A model generated the notes under the pieces. That model was given only the letters and a program-made list of their open reading frames with translations. It was not told the origin of the DNA and did no database searches. A stretch of DNA of 64,000 nt from Eubacterium_G segne (lineage in GTDB: Bacteria > Bacillota > Clostridia > Lachnospirales > Lachnospiraceae): contig NZ_JACOOZ010000011.1 of NCBI RefSeq assembly GCF_014287775.1, positions 1-64,000 of the forward strand. The letters run 5' to 3'. Position 1 is the stretch's first letter. Each line of letters opens with the position of its first letter. The translations under genes and the position numbers were made by a program. Below are positions 53,341-62,625 of this stretch, in pieces.

Positions 53341-53411
53341 ACACCTCGCTTTCTTTTAATATTTCGAGGTGTATACTATTAGTTTTTCTTAATCTCTTTA
53401 TAGTATACACC
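53341..53411 (-). promoter_or_regulatory. Leader with mutually exclusive hairpins controlling the Rpn ribosome binding site, copy 2
   Basis: On the minus strand GGTGTATACTAT (53411-53400) pairs with ATAGTATACACC (53379-53368). The latter's 3' part, ACACCTCG (53372-53365), also pairs with CGAGGTGT (53348-53341), which includes the Shine-Dalgarno. The sequestering stem is one base pair longer here (eight) than in copy 1 (seven). All pairing bases are kept while the loops differ, which supports a structural role. Confidence 0.6.
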
Positions 53412-53496
53412 GGATATAAAAAAAATACAATAGCGAGCCGAAAAATCCCACTCTAATCCTCACATCATAGTATTTTGTTTACATCTTGCATTTATT

Positions 53497-53525
53497 ATAT
53501 TACATATATTTCGTTGTGTTGTCAA
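53497..53525 (-). promoter_or_regulatory. Sigma-A-type promoter of the Rpn gene, copy 2
   Basis: On the minus strand TTGACA (53525-53520) and TAATAT (53502-53497) are separated by 17 bases, giving a leader of about 150 bases. The element matches the promoter of copy 1 at 271-299. Confidence 0.65.
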
Positions 53526-53596
53526 GTTATTTTTGTTCATTTTCTTTATTTTATATCAATATATGCATTTTATGTGCCTTTTATTTTATTTTCACA

Positions 53597-53635
53597 ATAA
53601 CAAAAACCTCCAGCGACTTGTATCACTGAAGGTTT
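53597..53635 (-). terminator. Terminator of the yhaO-yhaN operon
   Basis: On the minus strand AAACCTTCAGTG pairs with CGCTGGAGGTTT over 12 bases, using G-U pairs, with an eight-base loop and a following TTGTTATTG. The plus strand would have C-A mismatches, so it serves the minus-strand genes. Confidence 0.65.
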
Positions 53636-53646
53636 GATTTCTTATT

Positions 53647-55548
53647 TTATAATTTTATAAAATTGTGATGTATTTTCAACTTATCCGCCATTACTTTTTC
53701 TCTGGTATGGCAGGAGAAAATAATAACCTGTTCCATGCTTTCAGCCATAAACTTCATTGTGTTGCCCATACGTTTATTATCATACATAACAAAGGCATCA
53801 TCTAAAAGAATCGGCTTCTTATCTTTCTCAAAAATAATGTCAGCTGCTGCAAGACGAAGCGCCATATATATCTGCTCCACCGTTCCTTTACTAAGCTTAG
53901 ATGCAGGAATTAGTGATTTTTTACCATTAATGGAAATGTTTAATCTGTCATCTATAGAAAGATTATCATATTTTCCATTGGTAATCTCCGACATATAAAA
54001 GGACGCCTTTTCATTTAACTTCTTTCCAAAGCTGTTTCTAATTTCAGTAGCTATTTTTTCAATATTTGTCTTTGCCTCTTCAATGGCATCAATTTCAAAC
54101 TTTGCTTTTTTAATAACTTCAAGTCTGTGATTTGATTCATTAATTCTTGCTTCAACTTCAATATCTTTTTCTTTTTTCTGCTCCAAAATCCAGTTAGCCT
54201 TGGAAATAGCCTCATTCAATTCCCTCTCCTGCTGCTCTATTTCCTTAAGCTCATCGCTACAATCTTCTGAATTTACTTCCTTTTCCTCTTCTGCCTTTAT
54301 CAACTCCTGTGTTGCCTCAAGGGCATCTTTTTTGCTGTCAATCTGATGCATACAATAAGTTTCCTCATGCTTTGCCGCATCTAACTTGTCCAGTACCAGC
54401 TTAAGCTCTTTCAGGCTTTCAATTTTCTTATTGCGTTTCTTTTTGTTAACAAAAAACTTTACAACAGATAAAATCAGACACACGCCTGCCAGTCCTAAGC
54501 AAATCGCAGGCTTCATCCAATATTCCCCTACATATAACAAATCAACATTGCCAACGGTAAAGCCAATTGCTGCCCCAATAAATGCCATGGTAAGAATTAT
54601 AAACACAATCGGTATATTGCTTCTGTTTACAACCTTATCTGTAAGCATATCCATGGTCTCCCAATTATCAATACCCTTGCTTTTTAATTCATTTTCCAAT
54701 GACTGCTTATGGGATTTTATCTGCTCTAACATAGAGTTATACTTTTCAAGCTCCGTGGTATATGACAAAACCTCCTGATAAAGATTCTCTTTTCTCTCAT
54801 TTTGCCTTGCCAGTTCCTCCAGCCTTTTGGCATCCCTTGCAGACAAATCCTTTTTCTTTTCCTGAAGACGTGCCACAGACTCCTTTTTCTGTTCAATAGA
54901 GGCAATAATTGTGTGCTGTTCTCTTTCTGACAACTCCAATGTATCCTCGTCATCTCTTATATATCTGCGGATTTCATCCTCTTCTCCAATTTTATTTTCA
55001 GAAATAATCTTTCTTTTTTCGGTATTTAACTCCTCAAAAGCCTCTTTTATATTAATTTCCATAGACTTTGTGGAACCAAGATTAGCTGCATAATTTTTCA
55101 GTATATTCTCCAGTTCCTTGTCAGTAACGCTGCCTAGCTGGCTTATGCTAATGGTATTGTAATAACAGCTTTCATCCAGTCCCGCAAACAGTTCATCTAT
55201 TTGTTCCTGAGATAATTCAATACCTAAATCCTCATTTATTACCTTAAAGCTCTTATTTTCCTTACTAAAATTGCGCTCTATACGATAGTTCACTCCATCG
55301 CTTTCAATTCCCATGGTTCCCTGATAATTAGAAGGATTGTCCCATGGCTGGTATTTAGAATAGGTATCTTTAGCACTTGCCTTTCCTCTTTGCTTTTCAA
55401 TTCCAAAAAGCATACCTCTTATAAAGGTGTGAAGAGTGGTTTTCCCTGCCTCATTTTCACCATATATAATATTAAGTCCCGGCTCAAGAGATATATATTT
55501 ATGATTAAATTTACCAAAATTCGTCAACTGTATATCTTTTATAATCAT
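53647..55548 (-). CDS. YhaN/SbcC-like AAA ATPase with central membrane helices
   Basis: The 633-residue protein has an SMC/RecF-type N-terminal ATPase half (P-loop YGENEAGKTT, residues 29-38), long coiled coils, and a C-terminal half with LSKGTVEQIYMALRLAAADI (signature) and PILLDDAFVMYD (Walker B). Two hydrophobic helices interrupt the coiled coil near residues 310-365. It is shorter than Bacillus YhaN (about 960 residues). With the nuclease gene at 55545 it forms an SbcCD-like pair thought to act in DNA end processing. The start overlaps the nuclease stop by four bases. Membrane tethering is predicted, not shown. Confidence 0.88.
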   Translation of the reverse strand: MIIKDIQLTNFGKFNHKYISLEPGLNIIYGENEAGKTTLHTFIRGMLFGIEKQRGKASAKDTYSKYQPWDNPSNYQGTMGIESDGVNYRIERNFSKENKSFKVINEDLGIELSQEQIDELFAGLDESCYYNTISISQLGSVTDKELENILKNYAANLGSTKSMEINIKEAFEELNTEKRKIISENKIGEEDEIRRYIRDDEDTLELSEREQHTIIASIEQKKESVARLQEKKKDLSARDAKRLEELARQNERKENLYQEVLSYTTELEKYNSMLEQIKSHKQSLENELKSKGIDNWETMDMLTDKVVNRSNIPIVFIILTMAFIGAAIGFTVGNVDLLYVGEYWMKPAICLGLAGVCLILSVVKFFVNKKKRNKKIESLKELKLVLDKLDAAKHEETYCMHQIDSKKDALEATQELIKAEEEKEVNSEDCSDELKEIEQQERELNEAISKANWILEQKKEKDIEVEARINESNHRLEVIKKAKFEIDAIEEAKTNIEKIATEIRNSFGKKLNEKASFYMSEITNGKYDNLSIDDRLNISINGKKSLIPASKLSKGTVEQIYMALRLAAADIIFEKDKKPILLDDAFVMYDNKRMGNTMKFMAESMEQVIIFSCHTREKVMADKLKIHHNFIKL

Positions 55549-56609
55549 ACCTTACCCTCCATAGCCTGTGATAAAGCTTTTGTGCCATAATAAAGTGCCT
55601 TCTGCTGCAACGGATTTAATGGTTCCTTATCTAAATACTGACCAATAAACATTCCAAGAATATTATCCTTATTGTCGGCATACATTTCCTCAAAATCAAA
55701 ATCCGGAATTGTTTCATCAATAACAGTTACTATATTGCCACAATCCATTACGTCTTTTATGCTTATTTCAAATTCAGGATCCCTGTAACCGTTAAATGTT
55801 ACACGGTACATGTTATCCTTTCCTCTTTCATTAAAAATGTCGGAAAGTCTGTGTCTGATTTCCATATTTGTAGCATTCGGCGTTACCGTAAAGTCCAAAT
55901 CAACATACTGTCTTTTAGAAAATGGCACAAATTCAAACTCCAGACCTTTCTTGTCCACTTCTCCGTATATATAGCCACGCTCACCTGTATCATTCACATC
56001 AATAGGCTCTAAGGAACCACAATAAGCCATTTTGTACTTTTCATCCATAAACGGCTTGTGAATATGTCCCATTGCCACGTAGTCAAATCCTGACATTGCC
56101 ACTCTCTTTTTATTAATCGGAATATGCTTTTCATCACCACCATGAGCCACCAGAATATTTATCATATCAGGTCTGTCCACAATAATGTGATCATACATTC
56201 CATCTGTTATTTCTGTCTGATGGTAGCTAAGTCCATAGACACATGCGTTAAGTTCCGAGATTTCCACTTTTTGAACATTCTCACTGCCTAGAAAAATAAC
56301 ATTATCACTCCACTTAAAGCCATCGTAAAATGACCCCTTTTTAATGGCATCATGATTTCCGGCACACAGCACTACTTTAGTTTCAGGTATTGTTGAAAAA
56401 AGATAGTCCACCTCTTTTAACTCCCTAAGCAATGGCTGTCTGTGAAACAAATCCCCGGCAATAATCAACATATCCACCGGCTGTGCTTTAATTTTCTTTA
56501 TTAATCTCTCAAAAGTCTGCCAGATTTCATCTCCACGGTTTTTTGCCCACTCTTTTCTGCTCTCCGGCATGGCTCCTAAATGAATATCTCCTGTATGAAT
56601 AAAACGCAT
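55545..56609 (-). CDS. YhaO/SbcD-like metallophosphoesterase exonuclease
   Basis: The 354-residue protein carries the full set of metallophosphoesterase motifs: HTGDIHLGA (residues 5-13), IAGDLFHRQPLL, CAGNHDAIKKG, VAHGGD and MGHIHKP. The C-terminal part (after about residue 230) resembles SbcD/YhaO capping domains. It is the nuclease subunit paired with the ATPase downstream. GGGAGGG is three to four bases before the ATG. It begins a two-gene operon ended at 53597-53635. Confidence 0.92.
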   Translation of the reverse strand: MRFIHTGDIHLGAMPESRKEWAKNRGDEIWQTFERLIKKIKAQPVDMLIIAGDLFHRQPLLRELKEVDYLFSTIPETKVVLCAGNHDAIKKGSFYDGFKWSDNVIFLGSENVQKVEISELNACVYGLSYHQTEITDGMYDHIIVDRPDMINILVAHGGDEKHIPINKKRVAMSGFDYVAMGHIHKPFMDEKYKMAYCGSLEPIDVNDTGERGYIYGEVDKKGLEFEFVPFSKRQYVDLDFTVTPNATNMEIRHRLSDIFNERGKDNMYRVTFNGYRDPEFEISIKDVMDCGNIVTVIDETIPDFDFEEMYADNKDNILGMFIGQYLDKEPLNPLQQKALYYGTKALSQAMEGKV

Positions 56610-56879
56610 AGTCCCTCCCGAACTTTTTTACTATCTTTTAGTATAACATTAATGGATTTTTCGGTCAATTAATCAGAGAGATATGTTATGGTTTAATGAG
56701 AATAAAATATGAGTTTTAATATTTGCATCCATAACAAAGAGGCCATCCACTAATGTGAATGACCTCTTTATTATATAATATTATGTTATTTTTATCCCAC
56801 TAAATAGTGTACTTAACCCATTTTTGTACATTGCTTACAGAATCCGATTCCTGAATTTCTGAGGTGGACTCCTTTTGCT
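56610..56879. other. Intergenic stretch after the short cohesin-like gene
   Basis: Besides the terminator at 56736-56769 nothing was recognised. A 49-codon minus-strand frame from about 56955 to 56806 overlaps the end of the cohesin-like gene in another reading frame. It has no recognisable domain and was not called. Confidence 0.4.
56736..56769 (-). terminator. Terminator after the cohesin-like genes
   Basis: On the minus strand AAAGAGGTCATTCAC pairs with GTGGATGGCCTCTTT over 15 bases with two G-U pairs and a four-base loop. The opposite strand would carry C-A mismatches. The T tract is short (TTTGTTAT). Confidence 0.6.
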
Positions 56880-57353
56880 CTACCTTCTTAAATAAGTATG
56901 TGCATAACGATACTGAGTCTTGTAAGATGCAACTACTGTCCTTGTACATTCATAATACCAGCATGGAGCACTTCCGTATAAATAGAAGAATCCTGCCGAA
57001 TTAGAATTCTGGCTTCCTGTAATTGGCAAATCCTGACCATCCCATACAAACTTGCTTGGTGAACCGAATTTTCCCGGCTTGGTCATAACTAATGTGCTAA
57101 AAGCTTCCCCTGACTTTGCATCTGTCAATGTAAGCTTGGAATCATATTCAACCCTAAGTACCGAGCCTAATATTCCCGGATTGTCCTTTATAGACACATT
57201 TACAGATACTGTAGAGCCGGGAATGGCATTTTTCCCTTCTACACTAATAATAGCTGTTTTCCCTGTTGCAGCTTTTATGTCAACCACATTCGCCGGAAGC
57301 ATAGAAAACATCATTGCTATTATCATCAATAATGAAATGAGTTTTTTCTTCAT
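56880..57353 (-). CDS. Secreted cohesin-like protein, short or truncated
   Basis: The 157-residue protein has a signal peptide (about residues 1-29) and a cohesin-like domain (IISVEGKNAIPGSTVSVNVSIKDNPGILGS at 35-64, YDSKLTLTDAKSGE at 70-83, SKFVWDGQDL at 99-108). It stops before the last strands normally seen in that domain. The tail (FFYLYGSAPCWYYE through YKTQYRYAHTYLRR) does not fit the fold and may be a remnant of another domain after a deletion. It is paralogous to the cohesin-like half of the next gene, with NPGILG and DG in the same places. GGAG precedes the ATG. It may be a decaying gene. Confidence 0.65.
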   Translation of the reverse strand: MKKKLISLLMIIAMMFSMLPANVVDIKAATGKTAIISVEGKNAIPGSTVSVNVSIKDNPGILGSVLRVEYDSKLTLTDAKSGEAFSTLVMTKPGKFGSPSKFVWDGQDLPITGSQNSNSAGFFYLYGSAPCWYYECTRTVVASYKTQYRYAHTYLRR

Positions 57354-57368
57354 AATTTATCTCCTGTG

Positions 57369-58259
57369 TTATTTTACATTTATACATCCATTTAAAATCT
57401 GTACATCTAATGACATTAAATTATTATCAACTATACTGTCATTTTCTCCATAAGAAATTTCTATTGAATGCTTTCCCTTTGGTGCTCTATCTGAAACGTC
57501 AAATGTTAAAATCATTATGTTTCCGTCCTTTATCTGGGAAGAATTAATTTCCGTTCCATCATATATGAATCTACAGCCACTTTCTAATACGCCTCCCGGG
57601 GTAAAGCTTAAAACTCCCTTTGTTGCCTCACCTTCCTGAACATCTTTAAGTTTCATAACTGATTCATCATATTTTATGGCAAATGACATTCCCAAAATTC
57701 CCGGATTGTTGTTTATATTAACTGCTACCTTTACTGATTTAGCTCCTGCCTTTGTATCCACATTAGCTACACTAAAATAAGGCTTCGTTCTGTTAATGTT
57801 GTCAGTTGTTTCTTCCTGTTCATCTTTTTTAGTAGTCTCCGGCTCCTTTGTAGGTTCTTCCGGTTTAGTAGTAGGCTGCTGAACCGGTGTTGTAGGCGTC
57901 GGCTTTGCCGGCTCAGGCTTTGTTGGTGTAGGTTTTATTGGCTTTGGAGTTGGCTTTTTCTTTACTGTAACCTTGCACTTAAGAACCTTCTTTCCTACCT
58001 TGGCACTGATAGTAACCTTTCCGGCTTTCTTTGCCGTAACTACTCCTTTCTTTGAAACTGTCGCAATTTTTTTGTTACTGCTTTTCCATGTAACTTTTTT
58101 TGCATTTTTTACCTTTAATTTTTTCTTTTGTCCCACTTTTAAGGTTATTTTTTTATTGCTTAATTTTGGTGCCTTTTTTGCTTCGATTGTACTTACTGTA
58201 AGCAATGACATAACAAGAACTAAAGCAACTAACCCAACTAATGATTTTCTTTTGTTCAT
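57369..58259 (-). CDS. Secreted protein with BIG2-like and cohesin-like domains
   Basis: About 296 residues form a signal peptide (to about residue 27) and a lysine-rich bacterial Ig-like (BIG2) domain with KLSNKKITLKVGQKKKLKVK, VTWKSSNKKIATVSKKGVVT and GKVTISAKVG. A Pro/Thr/Glu linker follows, then a C-terminal cohesin-like domain with VKVAVNINNNPGILGMSFAI, YDESVMKLKDVQEGE, CRFIYDGTEI and NIMILTFDVSDRAPKGKHSI. Cohesins bind dockerin modules in cellulosomes; similar domains also occur alone on other clostridial surfaces. The start at 58259 has AGGAGG seven bases upstream; the frame is open to 58280. It is co-directional with the short paralogue 15 bases downstream. Confidence 0.8.
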   Translation of the reverse strand: MNKRKSLVGLVALVLVMSLLTVSTIEAKKAPKLSNKKITLKVGQKKKLKVKNAKKVTWKSSNKKIATVSKKGVVTAKKAGKVTISAKVGKKVLKCKVTVKKKPTPKPIKPTPTKPEPAKPTPTTPVQQPTTKPEEPTKEPETTKKDEQEETTDNINRTKPYFSVANVDTKAGAKSVKVAVNINNNPGILGMSFAIKYDESVMKLKDVQEGEATKGVLSFTPGGVLESGCRFIYDGTEINSSQIKDGNIMILTFDVSDRAPKGKHSIEISYGENDSIVDNNLMSLDVQILNGCINVK

Positions 58260-58432
58260 GGTTTTCCTCCTTTTTATCATTAAACCGGATAACTACACTT
58301 TTTATAGAAAAAATTGTCACTTTCCAATATCTGTAAATAATTGTATCCCATTACATGCTATATTTCTACTTTATAATTGTTAATTTTGTTATATTTAATG
58401 CCTTTTTTTCACTTTATGTTTAAATATATTTT

Positions 58433-60547
58433 CTACTGATAGTTCTCCTCAAACACCCATATTTTACTACCCCTTTCATCTATCACCAAACCATAAACTT
58501 CCCTTGCGGCTTTTGTGGCATCCTCCTTTTTAGAATACACTCCCTGAAGCATTCCATATCCATATACAAAATATCTGTCTTCAGTGGTTTTTACAAATTT
58601 AGAGTCAACCTCTGTTCCTGTAGAAAATTCCACTGTTCCCCATTTGCCAATGGTAAGCTTGGTTGTGGCATTAAGATTATTGGTAAAGGACAGCGCCAGT
58701 TCCCTCATTTTCATGTCATCGGTATAATAGCTTGAATTAGCAACCCTTACCGTATCCTCTGTGTTATCAAGAAGCTGGTCATCCTCTAAACGCTTTCCTT
58801 TTCTAAAACGCTTAAAGCTGATAATTGTATCTGTAATGGTTACGTCTGTCATGGTTATTCCGCTTTTTGAATATGACTTAACCAGGTTTAAATCAGAATC
58901 CACTATGTTTAGTGTTTCAATAGGAAAAGCATCGTATTTCTTATCCTTTGAAATTGTTCCTGTTCCATATACCAGATTAGCACCGGTATATCCGCATACT
59001 GCAATTTTCTTACCTTCTTCTGCCTTAATTTCCTTTTTCTCTCCATTAGTTAAATCAATAACGGTAATACTGTCACTGTTGTAAATACTTCCATTGGTGT
59101 TATAAGCAATTACTGTTCCCTGCTCATTTACACACAGACTTCCATCCTCCATGTTCTCAATCAATGTTCCCCATTCCTTTGTTTTTAAGTTCACATAATA
59201 TACTGCTTTTCCTAGCATTATATATAATGTTCCGTCACCTTCATAGCAAAGCTGAGACATTTGATTTTCCAGAATCCACGCCGGCTCATTACATGGTATA
59301 AAGGCTTTTTCCACTGATTTATTATCCTTAACACTGTAATCCATTATGGAAATTCCATTTTTTCCACCATGATTTACACTTGGACTGTAACCATATATCA
59401 TGTATTCTGCATTTCCATCATTATCCACCTTTATAACTCTGGAGCGGGTCTTGTAAAGCTGCTGCCCGCTTTTTGCCCTGCTGTTATATACACGATACAT
59501 TTTTTTGCCGGTAACATCAAAAGTATACACGTCACCATTTATCTCATATCCAATAAACTGTCCGTTAGAGCTTTCTACATTAGGAACCGTTGTCTGCTTC
59601 TGTATTCCCAAATCAATAAAACTGTTTCCAACATTATTCTTTGAAGCAGCCCAAACCTGATTTACCTCCCTGTCATATGCCAGTACATACTGTTTACCTG
59701 CACAGGTCCACACTGTAATGTTTTCAGTAACATTGTAGGTTTCCTCCACCTTTTCAGTATTTGTTGCCTTCATCTGATAATTCATGGTGTAGGTTCCTGC
59801 CTCGCCGCTGTCTTTTATACAAAAATCCTTGGCATACACAGTTGTATCAGTGCTCTTTGCCGGGTGAAGTGTCTTCCACACCAGCATGCTGTAACTGGAT
59901 TTAATGGTAGTCACCCCTAAATTATCATTAGCTCCCTTTGCATCCGGCTCAATATATGCCACTAATCCCTTTGCCTCGTTTTCATTAAAGGTTCTGTCAC
60001 TAAAATCCTTGGCAAAGGCAATCTGGTCTTCAACTACATCTGCACCTATTTGCATAACCCTTGTGTAATAGTGCAGATTTTTATGTTTATCTGTAGACAT
60101 GTTGAAGGTAAGAAAATATTCTTTTCCCTTTTCCATAATGGCACTTGCCTGATAATCAAAGGCAATTTCCCCGTCATTTTCCTGTAAATCCGTGATTTCT
60201 CCACTATCTAGAAGAGTGTCACCTTCTGCACTTACCACCTCATAAGATAATTTTTCAATCTTATTTTTGTTGGATGTTATTTCCATAGAAACCTTATTGT
60301 CTGTACCTACCGGAATAATACTATCTCTAAGGTGTGCATAATTCATTTCCATTGTGTATCCGTCTATGGTTCCAATAACATTGCTTCCTGCATATACCTT
60401 CATGTCAGGAATTTTGTCTGTCATTTCTGCCACATCATTTTTCTCAGGCTCCCCTGATGTATGATTTTTATTGTACATTATTCCAAATGCACTTGCTCCA
60501 CCTAATATAATTAAAATAATAATTACGATAAATACCTTTTTTTTCAT
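58433..60547 (-). CDS. Large membrane-anchored extracytoplasmic protein of unknown function
   Basis: The 704-residue protein has one N-terminal membrane segment (about residues 4-24) that acts as uncleaved anchor or signal. A long beta-rich ectodomain follows. The first part (about 50-290) looks like paired beta-sandwich domains (KVSMEITSNKNKIEKLSYEVV). The second (about 300-600) has repeated blades such as GDVYTFDVTGKKMYRVYN, GTLYIMLGKAVYYVNLKTKEWG and VTVIDLTNGEKKEI-like strands that suggest a beta-propeller. The end (YSKKEDATKAAREVYGLVIDERGSKIW) resembles a SPOR-like repeat. No catalytic motif is visible. It is close to but probably separate from glgB. I do not recognise the family. Confidence 0.75.
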   Translation of the reverse strand: MKKKVFIVIIILIILGGASAFGIMYNKNHTSGEPEKNDVAEMTDKIPDMKVYAGSNVIGTIDGYTMEMNYAHLRDSIIPVGTDNKVSMEITSNKNKIEKLSYEVVSAEGDTLLDSGEITDLQENDGEIAFDYQASAIMEKGKEYFLTFNMSTDKHKNLHYYTRVMQIGADVVEDQIAFAKDFSDRTFNENEAKGLVAYIEPDAKGANDNLGVTTIKSSYSMLVWKTLHPAKSTDTTVYAKDFCIKDSGEAGTYTMNYQMKATNTEKVEETYNVTENITVWTCAGKQYVLAYDREVNQVWAASKNNVGNSFIDLGIQKQTTVPNVESSNGQFIGYEINGDVYTFDVTGKKMYRVYNSRAKSGQQLYKTRSRVIKVDNDGNAEYMIYGYSPSVNHGGKNGISIMDYSVKDNKSVEKAFIPCNEPAWILENQMSQLCYEGDGTLYIMLGKAVYYVNLKTKEWGTLIENMEDGSLCVNEQGTVIAYNTNGSIYNSDSITVIDLTNGEKKEIKAEEGKKIAVCGYTGANLVYGTGTISKDKKYDAFPIETLNIVDSDLNLVKSYSKSGITMTDVTITDTIISFKRFRKGKRLEDDQLLDNTEDTVRVANSSYYTDDMKMRELALSFTNNLNATTKLTIGKWGTVEFSTGTEVDSKFVKTTEDRYFVYGYGMLQGVYSKKEDATKAAREVYGLVIDERGSKIWVFEENYQ

Positions 60548-60585
60548 CTTTTTCTCCGAAAATTCTCTGTATTGTTACTGCCAAC

Positions 60586-60614
60586 AAAGGGCAGCTTAAC
60601 AACTGCCCTTTTTA
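60586..60614. terminator. Hairpin between glgB and the membrane-anchored protein gene
   Basis: AAAGGGCAG (60586-60594) and CTGCCCTTT (60603-60611) form a perfect nine-base stem. On the minus strand it follows glgB by 12 bases with a short TTTGTT tract. The run of T residues is better on the plus strand. Confidence 0.6.
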
Positions 60615-60622
60615 GTTAATCT

Positions 60623-62557
60623 TTATTTCTTTTTTGTTGTTTTTGCTTTCTTCTTTATTACTTTAGGGAATTCAAAAACTACTGATTCCAGAGGCCTAAG
60701 TGGTATTTCCAATCTATATGGCTTACCATCAGCCTCCTGTTTCTTTGCTTTATATTTCACTACTTCCGTATCTCCTGTTTCCGTAGTAATAATTCTCTTG
60801 TATGTTCCGGCTTTTGGAACACCAACTACATAGTCAGGTCTTTCCACCGGTGTAAAGTTAAATACGAATCCCACAGAATTCCTGTAATCAGGCTCTGTTG
60901 TTTTTCTTATAAAACTAAATATACTTCTGTCTCTGTCATCTGCATTTATCCATTCAAAAGCTCCATAGCCTTTTGTTTCAGTATAAAGTGCCGGATATTT
61001 CTTATAGATATGTAATAATTTCTTTACATAGTCCTGCATATCCTTATGTTCAGGTTCGTCTAACAAATACCAGTCAAGACTTCTTGCCTCTGACCACTCC
61101 TGAAGTTGGGCAAATTCCTGTCCCATAAACAAAAGCTTTCTTCCCGGATGTCCCATCATAAATGTATACGCCGTCTTAAGGTTTTTAAATTTATCTGACG
61201 GGTACCCCGGCATCTTGTTAATCATTGAACATTTCAAATGAACTACCTCATCGTGGGAAAGAACTAAGATAAAGTTCTCACTAAATGCATAAGTCAGTCC
61301 AAATGTCATCTTATTATGATTATTCTTCTTAAAATACGGGTCAAGCTTCACATATTCAAGGAAATCGTGCATCCATCCCATATTCCACTTGTAAGAAAAT
61401 CCCAGTCCGCCTTCTTCCGGTGCCATGGTAACCTTCGGCCACGCTGTAGACTCTTCTGCTATAATATAAGCCCTTGGATTTCTATATCTCATAATACTGC
61501 TTAAATGCTTAAAGAACTCTATTGCCTCTAAATTTTCATTTCCGCCGTACTTATTAGGAACCCATTCTCCATCTTTTCTTCCATAATCAAGATAAAGCAT
61601 TGATGCCACTGCATCTACACGAAGTCCGTCTATATGATACTTTTCCACCCAGAATAAAGCATTTGCAATAAGGAAATTGCTAACCTCTGTTTTAGAATAG
61701 TCAAAAACCTTTGTACCCCAATCAGGATGTTCTCCCTTCCTAGGGTCAGCATATTCATAAAGAGGTGTTCCGTCAAACATGGCAAGTCCGTGGGCATCCT
61801 TTGGGAAATGCGCCGGAACCCAGTCCAAAATAACTCCGATTCCTGCCTTATGAAAAGCGTCTATTAAATACATAAAATCCTGAGGCTTTCCATATCTGGA
61901 TGTAGGTGCATAATATCCCACAACCTGATACCCCCATGAACCGTCAAAAGGATGCTCTAAGATTCCCATAAGTTCCACATGAGTATATCCCATATCCACC
62001 ACGTAATCTACCAGTTCATCTGCCATCCTTCTATAGTCATAAAATCCATCTTCATCATCCGGTCCCTTATAGTCTTTTCTCCATGAACCCGGATGCACCT
62101 CATAAATTGACATAGGCAGTTCGTAGTGACTTTCCGATGCCTTCTGATGAATCCACTTGGAATCATTCCATTTATATGAATCAATATTGGTTACTCTTGA
62201 AGCATTGCCCGGTCTGACTTCCGCCCAGTTTCCATATGGGTCGGACTTGTACAATGTGTCTCCACTTTCCGTGGAAATCACATATTTGTACATTGCTCCT
62301 TCTCCAACTTCCGGAATAAACAGCTCCCATATTCCTGAATCATTATCCATAGTCATATTGTGATTAAATCCTAACCAGTCATTAAAATCGCCTATAACTG
62401 CAACATTAGCTGCATGGGGAGCCCATACTGCAAAGTATGTTCCCTTAACTCCATCTATTTCCGTAATATGAGCACCCAGTTTCTCATATATTTCATAATT
62501 AATGCCTTTACCAAATAAGTAACAGTCATCTTTTGTTATGGCTAATTTATTTCCCAT
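60623..62557 (-). CDS. glgB: 1,4-alpha-glucan branching enzyme
   Basis: About 644 residues include the CBM48-like N-terminal domain (GVKGTYFAVWAPHAANVAVIGDFNDW) and the GH13 barrel. The nucleophile aspartate is near residue 315 (GLRVDAVASMLY), the acid/base glutamate near 368 (IIAEEST) and the transition-state aspartate near 437 (LSHDEVVH). A Lys-rich tail ends the protein. It makes the alpha-1,6 branches of glycogen. The frame is open to 62581, but GGAGG stands seven bases before the ATG at 62557. It is separate from glgC-glgD, about 14 kb away. Confidence 0.96.
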   Translation of the reverse strand: MGNKLAITKDDCYLFGKGINYEIYEKLGAHITEIDGVKGTYFAVWAPHAANVAVIGDFNDWLGFNHNMTMDNDSGIWELFIPEVGEGAMYKYVISTESGDTLYKSDPYGNWAEVRPGNASRVTNIDSYKWNDSKWIHQKASESHYELPMSIYEVHPGSWRKDYKGPDDEDGFYDYRRMADELVDYVVDMGYTHVELMGILEHPFDGSWGYQVVGYYAPTSRYGKPQDFMYLIDAFHKAGIGVILDWVPAHFPKDAHGLAMFDGTPLYEYADPRKGEHPDWGTKVFDYSKTEVSNFLIANALFWVEKYHIDGLRVDAVASMLYLDYGRKDGEWVPNKYGGNENLEAIEFFKHLSSIMRYRNPRAYIIAEESTAWPKVTMAPEEGGLGFSYKWNMGWMHDFLEYVKLDPYFKKNNHNKMTFGLTYAFSENFILVLSHDEVVHLKCSMINKMPGYPSDKFKNLKTAYTFMMGHPGRKLLFMGQEFAQLQEWSEARSLDWYLLDEPEHKDMQDYVKKLLHIYKKYPALYTETKGYGAFEWINADDRDRSIFSFIRKTTEPDYRNSVGFVFNFTPVERPDYVVGVPKAGTYKRIITTETGDTEVVKYKAKKQEADGKPYRLEIPLRPLESVVFEFPKVIKKKAKTTKKK

Positions 62558-62625
62558 ATGGTGTCCTCCATCTGCATACATTATGCTTATATTTTTCCGA
62601 CTTGTCTGTTTCCGGAAGATTGATT

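Larger units (their letters stand above)
53271..53560 (-). repeat. Copy 2 of the dispersed Rpn start/leader/promoter repeat
   Basis: This region aligns with 1-335 in the same orientation: gene start, hairpin leader and promoter. Differences are scattered substitutions and a shorter spacer between the leader and promoter blocks (about 27 against about 73 bases). The remainder of the gap up to 53603 is AT-rich and shows nothing further. Confidence 0.8.

Noticed and set aside
1..53560. The two Rpn copies as ends of a composite mobile element
   Set aside because: They are direct repeats of a gene and its leader that flank pth, mfd, murC, prs and other core genes. No terminal inverted repeats or target duplications were seen.
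56806..56955. Minus-strand 49-codon frame overlapping the end of the short cohesin-like gene, considered as frameshifted continuation
   Set aside because: Its translation shows no cohesin strands or other recognisable domain, so a simple frameshift does not restore the missing part.
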